Origin: RGIG995 sp045652445
GTDB lineage: Bacteria; Bacillota; Clostridia; Oscillospirales; UBA644
Assembly: GCA_045652445.1 (NCBI GenBank)
Contig: JAZRUJ010000093.1
Coordinates: forward strand, 1-6,748
Length of the DNA: 6,748 bases
Direction: 5' to 3'
Part shown: piece by piece, positions 1 through 5,505 of the stretch
Numbering within the stretch: position 1 is the first letter of the stretch
How the letters are laid out: each line of letters starts with the position of its first letter
Notes under the pieces: model-generated
Databases searched by the model: none
What the model was told of the DNA's origin: nothing
The model's input: only the letters and a program-made list of their open reading frames with translations
Program-made: the position numbers and the translations under genes

Positions 1-47
1 AGACGGCCGATACGACCGAAACCGTTAATGGCAACTTTTACGGACAT
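1..47 (-). CDS. gap: Type I glyceraldehyde-3-phosphate dehydrogenase, N-terminus only (cut by window edge)
   Basis: Only the first 15 codons lie in the window. They read M-S-V-K-V-A-I-N-G-F-G-R-I-G-R, the near-invariant start of the NAD-binding Rossmann fold of type I GAPDH (NGFGRIGR is the dinucleotide-binding glycine loop). The enzyme is cytosolic and converts glyceraldehyde 3-phosphate, NAD(P) and phosphate to 1,3-bisphosphoglycerate in glycolysis. The ATG at 47-45 is preceded by GGAGG at 60-56 with an 8-nt spacer, so the start is secure. A consensus promoter sits about 40 bases upstream. Cofactor preference and the catalytic cysteine cannot be judged from this fragment. Whether pgk and tpi follow is outside the window. 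Confidence 0.92.
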   Translation of the reverse strand, partial: MSVKVAINGFGRIGR

Positions 48-84
48 TGGAAATTCCTCCTAAAATAATTTTATTATTGATTAT

Positions 85-113
85 ATTATAAACTAAAATT
101 GTGACATTCGCAA
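85..113 (-). promoter_or_regulatory. Sigma-A promoter of gap
   Basis: On the minus strand a -35 box TTGCGA (113-108) and a perfect -10 box TATAAT (90-85) are separated by 17 bp. Transcription would start near 78 and give a leader of about 30 nt before the gap start at 47, just enough to hold the GGAGG site. The AT-rich surroundings fit a strong housekeeping promoter. No operator was identified with confidence. Confidence 0.75.
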
Positions 114-169
114 GTACTTTTTACAAAATCTTGCCGAATGATTTGTAGAAAATAGCCATGAAAGATTGT

Positions 170-198
170 CCTGTTTTAGATATAATGCACAAAACAGG
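170..198. repeat. Perfect 8-bp inverted repeat between gerW and gap
   Basis: CCTGTTTT (170-177) and AAAACAGG (191-198) are perfect inverted arms around a 13-nt spacer. It lies downstream of gerW and about 57 bp upstream of the gap -35 box. As minus-strand RNA it is not followed by a T-run, so it is a poor intrinsic terminator for gerW. Read on the plus strand a T5 run (202-206) lies close after the arm, but no plus-strand gene precedes it. It could be a weak transcript-end hairpin, an operator for a regulator of gap, or chance. Confidence 0.35.
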
Positions 199-206
199 AG
201 GTTTTT

Positions 207-237
207 CCCTCTTTCAAGGGCTAATTTGGGGGATTAG
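207..237 (-). other. Two small adjacent hairpins at the end of gerW
   Basis: In minus-strand RNA, CTAAT/ATTAG (237-233 with 225-221) folds over the gerW stop codon at 236-234. Immediately after it, CCCTT-GAAA-GAGGG (220-207) forms a short stem capped by a GNRA tetraloop and followed by AAAAA, not T. Neither is a classical intrinsic terminator. Together with the 170-198 inverted repeat they may form a transcript 3' end or protect it from exonucleases. This is inferred from base pairing only. Confidence 0.3.
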
Positions 238-665
238 TCTTCTTTTTTGAACAGATCGCGAATTTCTTCAATGACGCCGGGAGCAAGATCCATGATCTTA
301 TCCACCGCCGTTACGGAAGATTGATTGACCGGCATGGTGTTGACCGTTCCCGAGGGGGAGATCACCAGGAACGAAACCGGGGTCACCGTCAGCCCGGCAC
401 CGCTTCCTCCGCCGAAGCAAAGCTTGGGATTTTGTTTTGTTGCAAAATCCGAGCCGCCGGAAACAAAGCCGATGGAAATTTTAGAAACGGGAAGGATCAT
501 CGTTCCGTCGGGGGTGGTGATGGGATCTCCAATCACCGTATTGCAGTCCACCATGGAGCGAATGTTTTTTACAGCGTTGTCGGTTACCGTTTCCACGGGG
601 GAGACCCGACGGGTCTGTTCCGGCTTTTTAGCACCGGACACGTTGGTGTTTTTGTTTTCTTCCAT
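234..665 (-). CDS. ytfJ: GerW/YtfJ family sporulation protein
   Basis: A 143-residue protein of the Spore_YtfJ (GerW) family. Features seen are a charged, low-complexity N-terminus (residues 1-22), a conserved core VIGDPITTPDGTMILPVSKISIGF (about 44-67), and a glycine-rich segment CFGGGSGAGLTVTPVSFLVI (about 83-102), the hallmark of the family. The C-terminus is a helical, acidic and basic tail. There is no signal peptide or membrane segment. In Bacillus subtilis the homologue is made in the forespore and is required for germination with L-alanine; its biochemical activity is not established. It is the last gene of the scp operon, starting 14 nt after the DUF2953 stop. Its SD (AAGGTGG, 681-675) overlaps that stop codon, with a 9-nt spacer, implying translational coupling. 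Length is normal for the family. Confidence 0.93.
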   Translation of the reverse strand: MEENKNTNVSGAKKPEQTRRVSPVETVTDNAVKNIRSMVDCNTVIGDPITTPDGTMILPVSKISIGFVSGGSDFATKQNPKLCFGGGSGAGLTVTPVSFLVISPSGTVNTMPVNQSSVTAVDKIMDLAPGVIEEIRDLFKKED

Positions 666-679
666 TGTTTTATACCACC

Positions 680-1354
680 TTAATCATATAATTGTTCAGA
701 TAATTCCCAAATGCACCCGAAGGCTTGATACAAGCGGAATGTAAACACCGCCCGCCCCTCTGCGTGAGTTTCTTCCGAGGTGAAATCCGGGGTGATCTGT
801 ACGTCGCATTTGTGTAACCGTCCCGCCGCCGAAAAGGCACCGAGTACGGGATATAACAGAGCATTTACTGTGCCGTAATCCATAGCAATATCGTTTGCAT
901 CTCCGCCGCCCAAAGCAACGTGAAGCACCAGGGATTTGCAATGGAATTTCGCAAGAAATTCGGTCACGATAATTTTGAGTGTTTTCAAATAATCTTTTAA
1001 CTGCACTGACTGTACGGCTTTGCGGACCTCTTTTTTTGCCGCCGCTCGAATGCCGGTTTTTTTCTTCGGTTGTTCCGGCATGGGGGGAATGTTTTTTTCC
1101 GATTCATCGGTTGTTTTTCTTCGGCGTTTTTTAGCAAACCCGCGGGCTTTAAAGACCTTTCTTCGGGCTTTTCGGTATTCTTGTTTTTCCGGATCGGGAT
1201 AAATGTGATATTTCAAAAACAGCCATTCTAACCAGAGTTTTAACTCTCCGTTGCGGTAATCCGCCACCAAACGGAGTTTTCCGAAGATCAGGTCAATCAA
1301 GAGAAGTAATACGATTCCGCCCAATAGGGTCAGCACCCACAAAAACGGGTTCAT
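680..1354 (-). CDS. DUF2953 domain membrane protein (YtfI-like)
   Basis: A 224-residue protein with one N-terminal membrane segment (about 5-23), a short domain (25-52), a strongly basic, proline-containing linker (about 58-112, including KKRRRK and PEQPKKK), and a C-terminal DUF2953 block (about 125-215). The block holds the typical run L-G-G-G-D-A-N-D (148-155), then Y-G-T-V-N-A-L-L-Y-P (160-169) and the I-x-P-x-F segment (187-191). DUF2953 proteins are found in endospore formers, often next to gerW/ytfJ as here; their molecular role is unknown. The ATG overlaps the scpB stop by four bases (ATGA), so translation is coupled. No catalytic motif is visible. The family call rests on the GGGDAND segment and on the neighbouring gerW. 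Confidence 0.85.
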   Translation of the reverse strand: MNPFLWVLTLLGGIVLLLLIDLIFGKLRLVADYRNGELKLWLEWLFLKYHIYPDPEKQEYRKARRKVFKARGFAKKRRRKTTDESEKNIPPMPEQPKKKTGIRAAAKKEVRKAVQSVQLKDYLKTLKIIVTEFLAKFHCKSLVLHVALGGGDANDIAMDYGTVNALLYPVLGAFSAAGRLHKCDVQITPDFTSEETHAEGRAVFTFRLYQAFGCIWELSEQLYD

Positions 1355-1953
1355 GCTTCCTCCTGTTGCGGAATGACGTCTTCCCTTTGTTCTTCCTCCA
1401 AAACCGCTTCTGTCAACAGGATTTCCGTTCCCGCCGCCGGAAGATTTTCATCCTCCGGATTTAAAGGAGGCATATCCGCCAAAGAATCCAGCCCAAAGAC
1501 CGTTAAAAATTTATCGGTCGTAACGTAAGACATGGGACGCCCGGGAAGATCCAATCGGCCGTCTTCCTGTAAAAGCCCTTTTTCTTCCAAGGCCTCTACA
1601 ATTTCCGACGACGCTACTCCCCGAATCTGGGAGATGTACGGCTTTGTTACTGGTTGATTATACGCCGCGATGGATAGTACTTCCAATGCCGCGTTGGACA
1701 GTTGGGGACGTTTTTTCGCTAAATACAAGGCAACGTCTTCGCCGTATTCCGGTTTCGTGGAAAAACGGAAATCTTTATCGTGGCGAACCAACCGAACTCC
1801 GTGATGGTCCTTATCATAGGTCTTTTGCAGTGCGATCAGTTCCGTCAGGATTTCTTCTTCTTCCAGTCCCAAAAAAGACGAAAGCTGTTCGCTGCTCACC
1901 GGCTCCGTCGCGGCAAAGAGAATCCCCTCAATGAGGGCAGTAATGTTTTTCAT
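1351..1953 (-). CDS. scpB: Segregation and condensation protein B
   Basis: A 200-residue cytosolic protein with two winged-helix domains. The first begins LIEGILFAATEPVSSEQLSSFLGL (7-30). The second spans about 86-158 and carries ALEVLSIAAYNQPVTKPYISQIRG (89-112), the signature P-G-R-P-M-S-Y-V-T-T (137-146), then F-L-T-V-F-G-L (149-155) and L-A-D-M-P-P-L (158-164). An acidic tail of about 35 residues follows. ScpB dimers bind the kleisin ScpA and with SMC form the bacterial condensin that loads near parS and organises origins for segregation. The start overlaps the scpA stop by four bases and has its own AGGAGAGG site upstream. Length and motifs are normal. Confidence 0.96.
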   Translation of the reverse strand: MKNITALIEGILFAATEPVSSEQLSSFLGLEEEEILTELIALQKTYDKDHHGVRLVRHDKDFRFSTKPEYGEDVALYLAKKRPQLSNAALEVLSIAAYNQPVTKPYISQIRGVASSEIVEALEEKGLLQEDGRLDLPGRPMSYVTTDKFLTVFGLDSLADMPPLNPEDENLPAAGTEILLTEAVLEEEQREDVIPQQEEA

Positions 1954-2690
1954 TGGATTTCCTCTCCTTGTTTTTTGTTGCGGATCAGCCGGATTTCCGG
2001 GTCGTGCTGATCTTCTGTGTCATGCACTTCCACCCGTCCACTTCGCATCAGTTCCAGCAAGGCTAAAAAGGTGGCAACGATCTCCGACCGGGATTTCGCC
2101 CCCTTAAACAGCGATTTGAAAGACGACCGGGATCGTTTTACCAACACCCGCATCACGCTTACGATCTTCGTTCCCACCGCAATAAATTGAGTTTTCACGA
2201 TGCGGTCAAAGGATTCTTTGGGGGGATGGATCCGGTCTTTGTGCCGTTTCATCAGTTTCAAATAGGTTTCCAAAAGCAGGGAAGACTCTTTCCCGTCCTC
2301 GTAATCAGGTTTTGGAAGATCCGTGGGGGCATGGTCCTTAAACCAGATCTTGTCCCCCTGATATTTGGGTCTCATTTGCAAGGCAATTCGTTTGTATTTT
2401 GCATATTCAATCAGCATCTGTTCCAACAACCACTTGGGATCTTCTTCCTCGTCTTCGGTTTTGGGAAGCAGAGAACAGGATTTAATATACACCAATCGGG
2501 ATGCCATTTCCAAAAAGTCTGCGGTAATATCCAGGTTTCGATCCCGGGCGTCGTCCATCCACTTCATATACTGTTCCAACAGCAATGAAATTTCGATATT
2601 GTAAATATCAATTTTGTGCCGTTCGATCAGTGTCAAAAGGACGTCCAAAGGTCCCTCAAAACCCTCCAGCCGGTAGGTAGGTTCGTTCAT
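1950..2690 (-). CDS. scpA: Segregation and condensation protein A (kleisin)
   Basis: A 246-residue kleisin. The N-terminal SMC-neck-binding part starts with the classic Y-R-L-E-G-F-E-G-P-L-D-V-L-L (6-19), followed by LIERHKIDIYNIEI (21-34) and FLEMASRLVYIKSCSLLP (59-76). An acidic, variable middle (78-160) would bind ScpB. The C-terminal winged helix that contacts the SMC head is about 165-237, including EIVATFLALLELMRSGRVEV (203-222). ScpA bridges the SMC dimer to make the closed condensin ring. The ATG overlaps the M50 protease stop by four bases and is preceded by GGGAGG with a 9-nt spacer, so coupling plus an independent SD is likely. No anomaly is seen. Confidence 0.96.
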   Translation of the reverse strand: MNEPTYRLEGFEGPLDVLLTLIERHKIDIYNIEISLLLEQYMKWMDDARDRNLDITADFLEMASRLVYIKSCSLLPKTEDEEEDPKWLLEQMLIEYAKYKRIALQMRPKYQGDKIWFKDHAPTDLPKPDYEDGKESSLLLETYLKLMKRHKDRIHPPKESFDRIVKTQFIAVGTKIVSVMRVLVKRSRSSFKSLFKGAKSRSEIVATFLALLELMRSGRVEVHDTEDQHDPEIRLIRNKKQGEEIQ

Positions 2691-3382
2691 CCGAAAATAC
2701 CTCCCAAAATGGTATAGACCGCCGGTGTAAACAGCGTCATCAACCCTCCGGAAAGGGTTTCAATAATGTCCGTACGGTTTAGAACAAGAATCAATACGAT
2801 GAAGAAAATGTGGGAATACCGTTCCAGGTTGTAATATTCGTATCTCCACTTAAAGGGCAACAGTTCTCCTACGATTTTCGATCCGTCCAGGGGCGGAAAG
2901 GGAATCAGGTTAAATACCGCAAAGGTTGCGTTGTACATTGCCATATACCAAAACAGAGTGGAAAAGATTCCCAACCAAGAAATGCCGTGCAATACCGAGT
3001 AAACCGAAAGAATGGCATAGATCAAATAGGTAATAAAACAAAATACAATGTTAGAGAAAGGACCCGCCGCGGCGGTCATGATGGTTCCCAGCCGGCGATT
3101 TTTAAAATATCGGGCGTCGATCTGTACCGGTTTTGCCCAGCCGAATCCAAAGATCAGCAAAAATAAGAAACCTTTTAAGTCCACGTGTGCCAAGGGATTT
3201 AACGTCAGCCGCCCCTGATATTTTGCTGTCTTATCCCCAAACGCCAGAGCCATCAGTCCGTGGGCACATTCATGAACGGGGAAGACCAACAACAGGGCGA
3301 CCACCGAAAACAATGCACTCAGAAGAATCGAAGAAACCGAGGATTCTCCCGAAATCAGTTCCAAAATTAAATCAAGCAGCAT
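2687..3382 (-). CDS. Site-2 protease family (M50) intramembrane metalloprotease
   Basis: A 231-residue polytopic membrane protein with an intact zinc protease core. The HExxH motif is H37-E-C-A-H41 at the end of the first membrane segment. L-N-P-L-A-H-V-D (61-68) and G-W-A-K-P-V-Q-I-D (81-89) form the re-entrant region. A-A-G-P-F-S-N (105-111) precedes a further helix, and N158-L-I-P-F-P-P-L-D166-G supplies the third zinc ligand (D166). These are typical of the compact, PDZ-less M50 family common in Firmicutes and often encoded beside scpA. The substrate is unknown. Its SD, GGAGGA (3397-3392), is made from the last two glycine codons of the preceding gene, and its stop overlaps scpA. Five or six hydrophobic segments are apparent. 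Catalytic competence is likely because all metal ligands are present. Confidence 0.93.
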   Translation of the reverse strand: MLLDLILELISGESSVSSILLSALFSVVALLLVFPVHECAHGLMALAFGDKTAKYQGRLTLNPLAHVDLKGFLFLLIFGFGWAKPVQIDARYFKNRRLGTIMTAAAGPFSNIVFCFITYLIYAILSVYSVLHGISWLGIFSTLFWYMAMYNATFAVFNLIPFPPLDGSKIVGELLPFKWRYEYYNLERYSHIFFIVLILVLNRTDIIETLSGGLMTLFTPAVYTILGGIFG

Positions 3383-3388
3383 CTAATC

Positions 3389-4057
3389 TTATCCTCCGAT
3401 GACAAGTACAGGGAATAGCGTGATAATTCCGCTGAGGGAACAAACCTGTCCGTTGAACAAAGGCAGTTCAATGCACGCCAAAAGAAGCCCTATAACACAG
3501 TAAACAAAAAACGGCATGGTTCCGTTTTGCCGGAAGGCAATCCCCTTTTCGGAAAAAGGCTTTTTCCGTAGTAAAGTTTCGATTTCCGATCCGGGGATCG
3601 GTATCAAAGTGAAGATTAAAAGCGAAAGGTTTGCACAGGTCAGTGCTTTCGTTACCAACAAAAGAACCCAAAAAACCACGCTTCCCGTTCTGCTTTCCGC
3701 AAATTGAAAGGCGGTATAGAGCGTATAGAAGGCAGCGGTAGCGTACAAGGTAGTACGAAGCCCTCCCCAAAAGATCTTTCTTTTTATTATGGGAGAAAGT
3801 TCTGTCGACCCCAGTCGATAGGTAGGGTATAAACAACCGGTGACAAAAAAGAAGATAATCTTCCAAAGATCCCCCCCCAGTTGTTCCAAAAGAGAATCTT
3901 TCAAAGATCCGCATTGGGGCTGTTTCTTTTTTGCCTGAAACTGTCCTTGTCGATGCAAAAACAACGCAACCGCCGGGGCAAGAAGATAACACGCTGCCGT
4001 CAGCAAAAAACCGGCATCGGAAAAGCAGAAGCGTTGGGTTAAATAATCAATCAGCAT
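3389..4057 (-). CDS. Polytopic membrane protein, probable inactive paralogue of the adjacent M50 protease
   Basis: A 222-residue hydrophobic protein heading the scp operon. I recognise no named family, but it follows the layout of the next gene. Both begin M-L-[LI]-D. FLLTAACYLLAPAVALFLHRQGQ (17-39 in pieces) lines up with the protease helix ending in HECAH, so H35 would match H37 while the Glu and second His are gone. N143...L-I-P-I-P-G-S-E-I (151-159) matches N-L-I-P-F-P-P-L-D-G-S-K-I with the P-L-D triplet deleted. L-S-G-I-I-T-L-F (208-215) matches L-S-G-G-L-M-T-L-F. Zinc binding is therefore unlikely. The start at 4057 is chosen for GAGGAG with a 9-nt spacer and for the promoter just upstream; an in-frame extension to 4165 would run through that promoter. 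The gene ends 6 nt before the protease. Alternatives are an unrelated membrane protein with convergent layout. The paralogy is inferred by eye. Confidence 0.72.
   Translation of the reverse strand: MLIDYLTQRFCFSDAGFLLTAACYLLAPAVALFLHRQGQFQAKKKQPQCGSLKDSLLEQLGGDLWKIIFFFVTGCLYPTYRLGSTELSPIIKRKIFWGGLRTTLYATAAFYTLYTAFQFAESRTGSVVFWVLLLVTKALTCANLSLLIFTLIPIPGSEIETLLRKKPFSEKGIAFRQNGTMPFFVYCVIGLLLACIELPLFNGQVCSLSGIITLFPVLVIGG
3392..3397 (-). promoter_or_regulatory. SD of the M50 gene embedded in the upstream gene's last codons
   Basis: GGAGGA encodes the two terminal glycines of the upstream membrane protein (3397-3392), followed directly by its TAA. It lies 9 nt before the M50 ATG at 3382. Ribosomes terminating on the first gene would cover the SD of the second, so translation of the two is probably coupled. 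Confidence 0.7.
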
Positions 4058-4066
4058 GGGACAGAA

Positions 4067-4072
4067 CTCCTC
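4067..4072 (-). promoter_or_regulatory. SD deciding the start at 4057
   Basis: GAGGAG on the minus strand lies 9 nt upstream of the ATG at 4057-4055. No comparable site precedes the longer in-frame start at 4165, so the shorter protein is preferred. Confidence 0.75.
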
Positions 4073-4103
4073 AAAACAAGTTACATTGTGTACATATATT
4101 ACT

Positions 4104-4132
4104 ATTATACACGAAAAAATCAAAAATGTAAA
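4104..4132 (-). promoter_or_regulatory. Sigma-A promoter of the membrane protein-M50-scpAB-DUF2953-gerW operon
   Basis: The minus strand shows -35 TTTACA (4132-4127) and -10 TATAAT (4109-4104) with a 17-bp spacer. The transcript would start near 4097 and have a leader of about 40 nt containing the GAGGAG site. A GTGTA/TACAC inverted repeat (4088-4092 and 4108-4112) overlaps the -10 and start region and could be an operator, but it is short. No second promoter was recognised within the operon. Confidence 0.72.
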
Positions 4133-4156
4133 GAGATTTTCAAAATTTTTCCGGGG

Positions 4157-4185
4157 TTGACACAAAAATGTTTTAATGATATAAT
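4157..4185 (+). promoter_or_regulatory. Perfect-consensus sigma-A promoter of the metallophosphoesterase gene
   Basis: TTGACA (4157-4162) and TATAAT (4180-4185) with a 17-bp spacer match the full sigma-A consensus. The -35 box lies 24 bp from the -35 box of the divergent operon promoter, so the two polymerases bind back to back. The leader is about 43 nt and contains a CGATT-TTTT-AATCG stem-loop (4206-4219) ending just before the SD. Confidence 0.82.
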
Positions 4186-4220
4186 AATTTTAATAGAAAA
4201 GCAATCGATTTTTTAATCGG

Positions 4221-4227
4221 AAAGGAG
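4221..4227 (+). promoter_or_regulatory. SD deciding the start at 4235
   Basis: AAAGGAG lies 7 nt before the ATG at 4235. An in-frame TTG at 4229 is only one base from the SD and cannot be used with it, so the ATG start is chosen. Confidence 0.8.
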
Positions 4228-4234
4228 TTTGTGC

Positions 4235-5101
4235 ATGTTTTGGTTTTGGTTTGCCGTGGTCATTTTAGGACTTGGGATCCTGTTTCTTATTGCAATCACC
4301 CTTTGGGGGCGTTGGATTCGTGTGAAAGAATATGAAATCCCCCTTGCCGGATTGAGTGAAGAATTTGACGGCTTCCGTATCTCCGTTTTTTCCGATCTGC
4401 ATGACCGCCGCTTCGGAAAGGACAACCGCCGTCTGGTTTCCGCCGTGTTGGAGACCTCTCCGGATCTGGTAATCACCGGGGGAGATTTGCACGAAGACCC
4501 CCATTCTCCCGAACCGATCTATGCTCTTTTCTGCGGCTTATCCCGAGCTGTTCCCGTTACCTATACGGAGGGAAATCACGATCTTCGCCGAGGACGGCAT
4601 CAAGTGTCTGAAGAAACCCATCAACAACATTTGCAGCGTATTGCCCAATCCGGTGCCGTGCTTTTGAACGATACGGTATTTCCCATTCAGCGAAACGGAA
4701 ATTGTCTTTTGATTTACGGCCAATCTTGGCGTGGAATGCTGCAAAACAATGCTCCCGACCTTTCTCCCGATTTTCCCTCGGTTGCAGTATGTCACGACCC
4801 CTTGCAGTTTGATCGGTTGGAAACGCTTCCTGATTTAATGATTTCCGGACACGTCCACGGGGGAATCCTTCGTTTGCCCGGCATTGGTCCGGTTTTTGCT
4901 CCCGGAAACGGGACACCTCTGTTCAAACGATTCGGACGTCGTTTTTTCTTTCCCAAGTATTCCCGGGGATTGTATAAAAAAGGAAAACACACCCTGGCAG
5001 TCACCCAAGGATTGGGCTTTTCTATTCTTCCAATTCGGTTTATTCGCCCGGAAATCCTGGTTTTGACCTTAAAATCCTCCGAAAAATTGAACAATTCGTA
5101 A
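4235..5101 (+). CDS. Membrane-anchored calcineurin-like metallophosphoesterase (YkuE-like)
   Basis: A 288-residue protein with one N-terminal membrane segment (about 2-24) followed by a two-metal phosphoesterase domain. The five motifs are all present: D54-L-H56, G-G-D84-L-H-E-D88, G-N114-H-D, C-H187-D, and G-H206-V-H208-G-G. The C-terminal part (PGIGPVFAPGNG, FFPKYSRGLY, TQGLGFS) matches the YkuE/LpxG-like branch whose members hydrolyse phosphate esters or pyrophosphates at the membrane; the substrate here is unknown. The N-terminus before the helix has no positive charge whereas R26, R29 and K31 follow it, which predicts a cytoplasmic catalytic domain. There is no twin-arginine signal. It is transcribed alone from a consensus promoter divergent from the scp operon. 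No strong terminator follows; a 6-bp CCGAAA/TTTCGG pairing (5079-5084 with 5106-5111) is weak, so some readthrough into secG is possible. Confidence 0.9.
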   Translation: MFWFWFAVVILGLGILFLIAITLWGRWIRVKEYEIPLAGLSEEFDGFRISVFSDLHDRRFGKDNRRLVSAVLETSPDLVITGGDLHEDPHSPEPIYALFCGLSRAVPVTYTEGNHDLRRGRHQVSEETHQQHLQRIAQSGAVLLNDTVFPIQRNGNCLLIYGQSWRGMLQNNAPDLSPDFPSVAVCHDPLQFDRLETLPDLMISGHVHGGILRLPGIGPVFAPGNGTPLFKRFGRRFFFPKYSRGLYKKGKHTLAVTQGLGFSILPIRFIRPEILVLTLKSSEKLNNS

Positions 5102-5119
5102 CAAATTTCGGTTTAGGGG

Positions 5120-5148
5120 TTGCCAAAAGCCAAAAGTTATGTTATAAT
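5120..5148 (+). promoter_or_regulatory. Sigma-A promoter of secG
   Basis: TTGCCA (5120-5125) and TATAAT (5143-5148) are separated by 17 bp. Transcription should start near 5155, giving a leader of about 48 nt before the secG ATG. Confidence 0.78.
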
Positions 5149-5186
5149 AGTTCGGTATAAATCGTAATGCGAATTCGTAACAGAAC

Positions 5187-5190
5187 GGAG
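5187..5190 (+). promoter_or_regulatory. secG SD with unusually long spacing
   Basis: GGAG is the only SD-like site upstream of secG and lies 12 nt from the ATG at 5203, longer than the 7-9 nt seen for the other genes here. An out-of-frame ATG at 5193 is only 2 nt after it and too close to be used well. Reduced initiation efficiency is possible. Confidence 0.5.
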
Positions 5191-5202
5191 AAATGATAAA
5201 TT

Positions 5203-5451
5203 ATGAGTATTCTTATGATGGTTTTTGCAATTGTCCTGTTGGTATGCTCTGTGGCCTTGATTGCCGTAGTTGCACTGCAGTCCAATCGCGGAAGTGAAAT
5301 GACCGCTCTGACCGGTCGGAACAGCAATGCTTCCGGAAAAGGTCAGGCAGCAAAGCGTGAAGCTCTTCTCAAACGTCTTACCATTGTTTTCGGTTTGGTG
5401 TTTGTGGTTGCCGTGTTTGCGATGAATGTCATCGTTTCCACCGGTATCTGA
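5203..5451 (+). CDS. secG: Preprotein translocase subunit SecG
   Basis: An 82-residue protein with two membrane helices (about 3-25 and 59-79) joined by a polar loop. The first helix runs into A-L-Q-S-N-R-G-S-E (24-32), corresponding to the conserved L-L-Q-x-x-K-G-x-G segment of SecG. The loop contains L-T-G (36-38), and L-L-K-R-L-T (55-60) introduces the second helix, again as in the family. SecG binds SecY and SecE in the plasma membrane and stimulates SecA-driven protein export. Size and topology are normal for Gram-positive SecG. In many Firmicutes secG is followed by rnr and smpB; here it is a single-gene unit with its own promoter and a strong terminator. The sequence itself is short, so the call depends on topology and these motifs. 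Confidence 0.9.
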   Translation: MSILMMVFAIVLLVCSVALIAVVALQSNRGSEMTALTGRNSNASGKGQAAKREALLKRLTIVFGLVFVVAVFAMNVIVSTGI

Positions 5452-5468
5452 TTTTACAAGAAAATAAG

Positions 5469-5501
5469 AAATGACCTGATTTTAAATCAGGTCATTTTTT
5501 T
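5469..5501. terminator. Intrinsic terminator shared by secG and the convergent methyltransferase gene
   Basis: ATGACCTGATT (5471-5481) pairs perfectly with AATCAGGTCAT (5485-5495) around a 3-nt loop, extended by A-T pairs at the base. On the plus strand it runs into seven T residues (5495-5501), a classical rho-independent terminator for secG. On the minus strand it is followed by TTTCTTATTTTC, so it probably also ends the methyltransferase transcript, whose stop is only a few bases away (5508-5506). Confidence 0.93.
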
Positions 5502-5505
5502 ATCT

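Noticed and set aside
325..744. 139-codon open frame on the plus strand opposite gerW
   Set aside because: It is antisense to a well-recognised gene, has no SD and encodes no recognisable protein; an artefact of codon bias in gerW.
2187..2588. 133-codon plus-strand frame opposite scpA
   Set aside because: Antisense to a conserved gene, with no SD and no family resemblance.
4058..4165. 36-residue N-terminal extension of the first operon gene
   Set aside because: It overlaps the operon promoter (4132-4104), and the GAGGAG site points to 4057.
4206..4219. CGATT-TTTT-AATCG hairpin in the phosphoesterase leader as a riboswitch or attenuator
   Set aside because: Five base pairs alone in a 43-nt leader are too little to support a regulatory RNA; noted only as a possible mRNA-stabilising stem.
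5193..5300. Small frame from the ATG at 5193 overlapping the start of secG
   Set aside because: Only 2 nt separate it from the GGAG site, it is out of frame with secG and its product resembles nothing.
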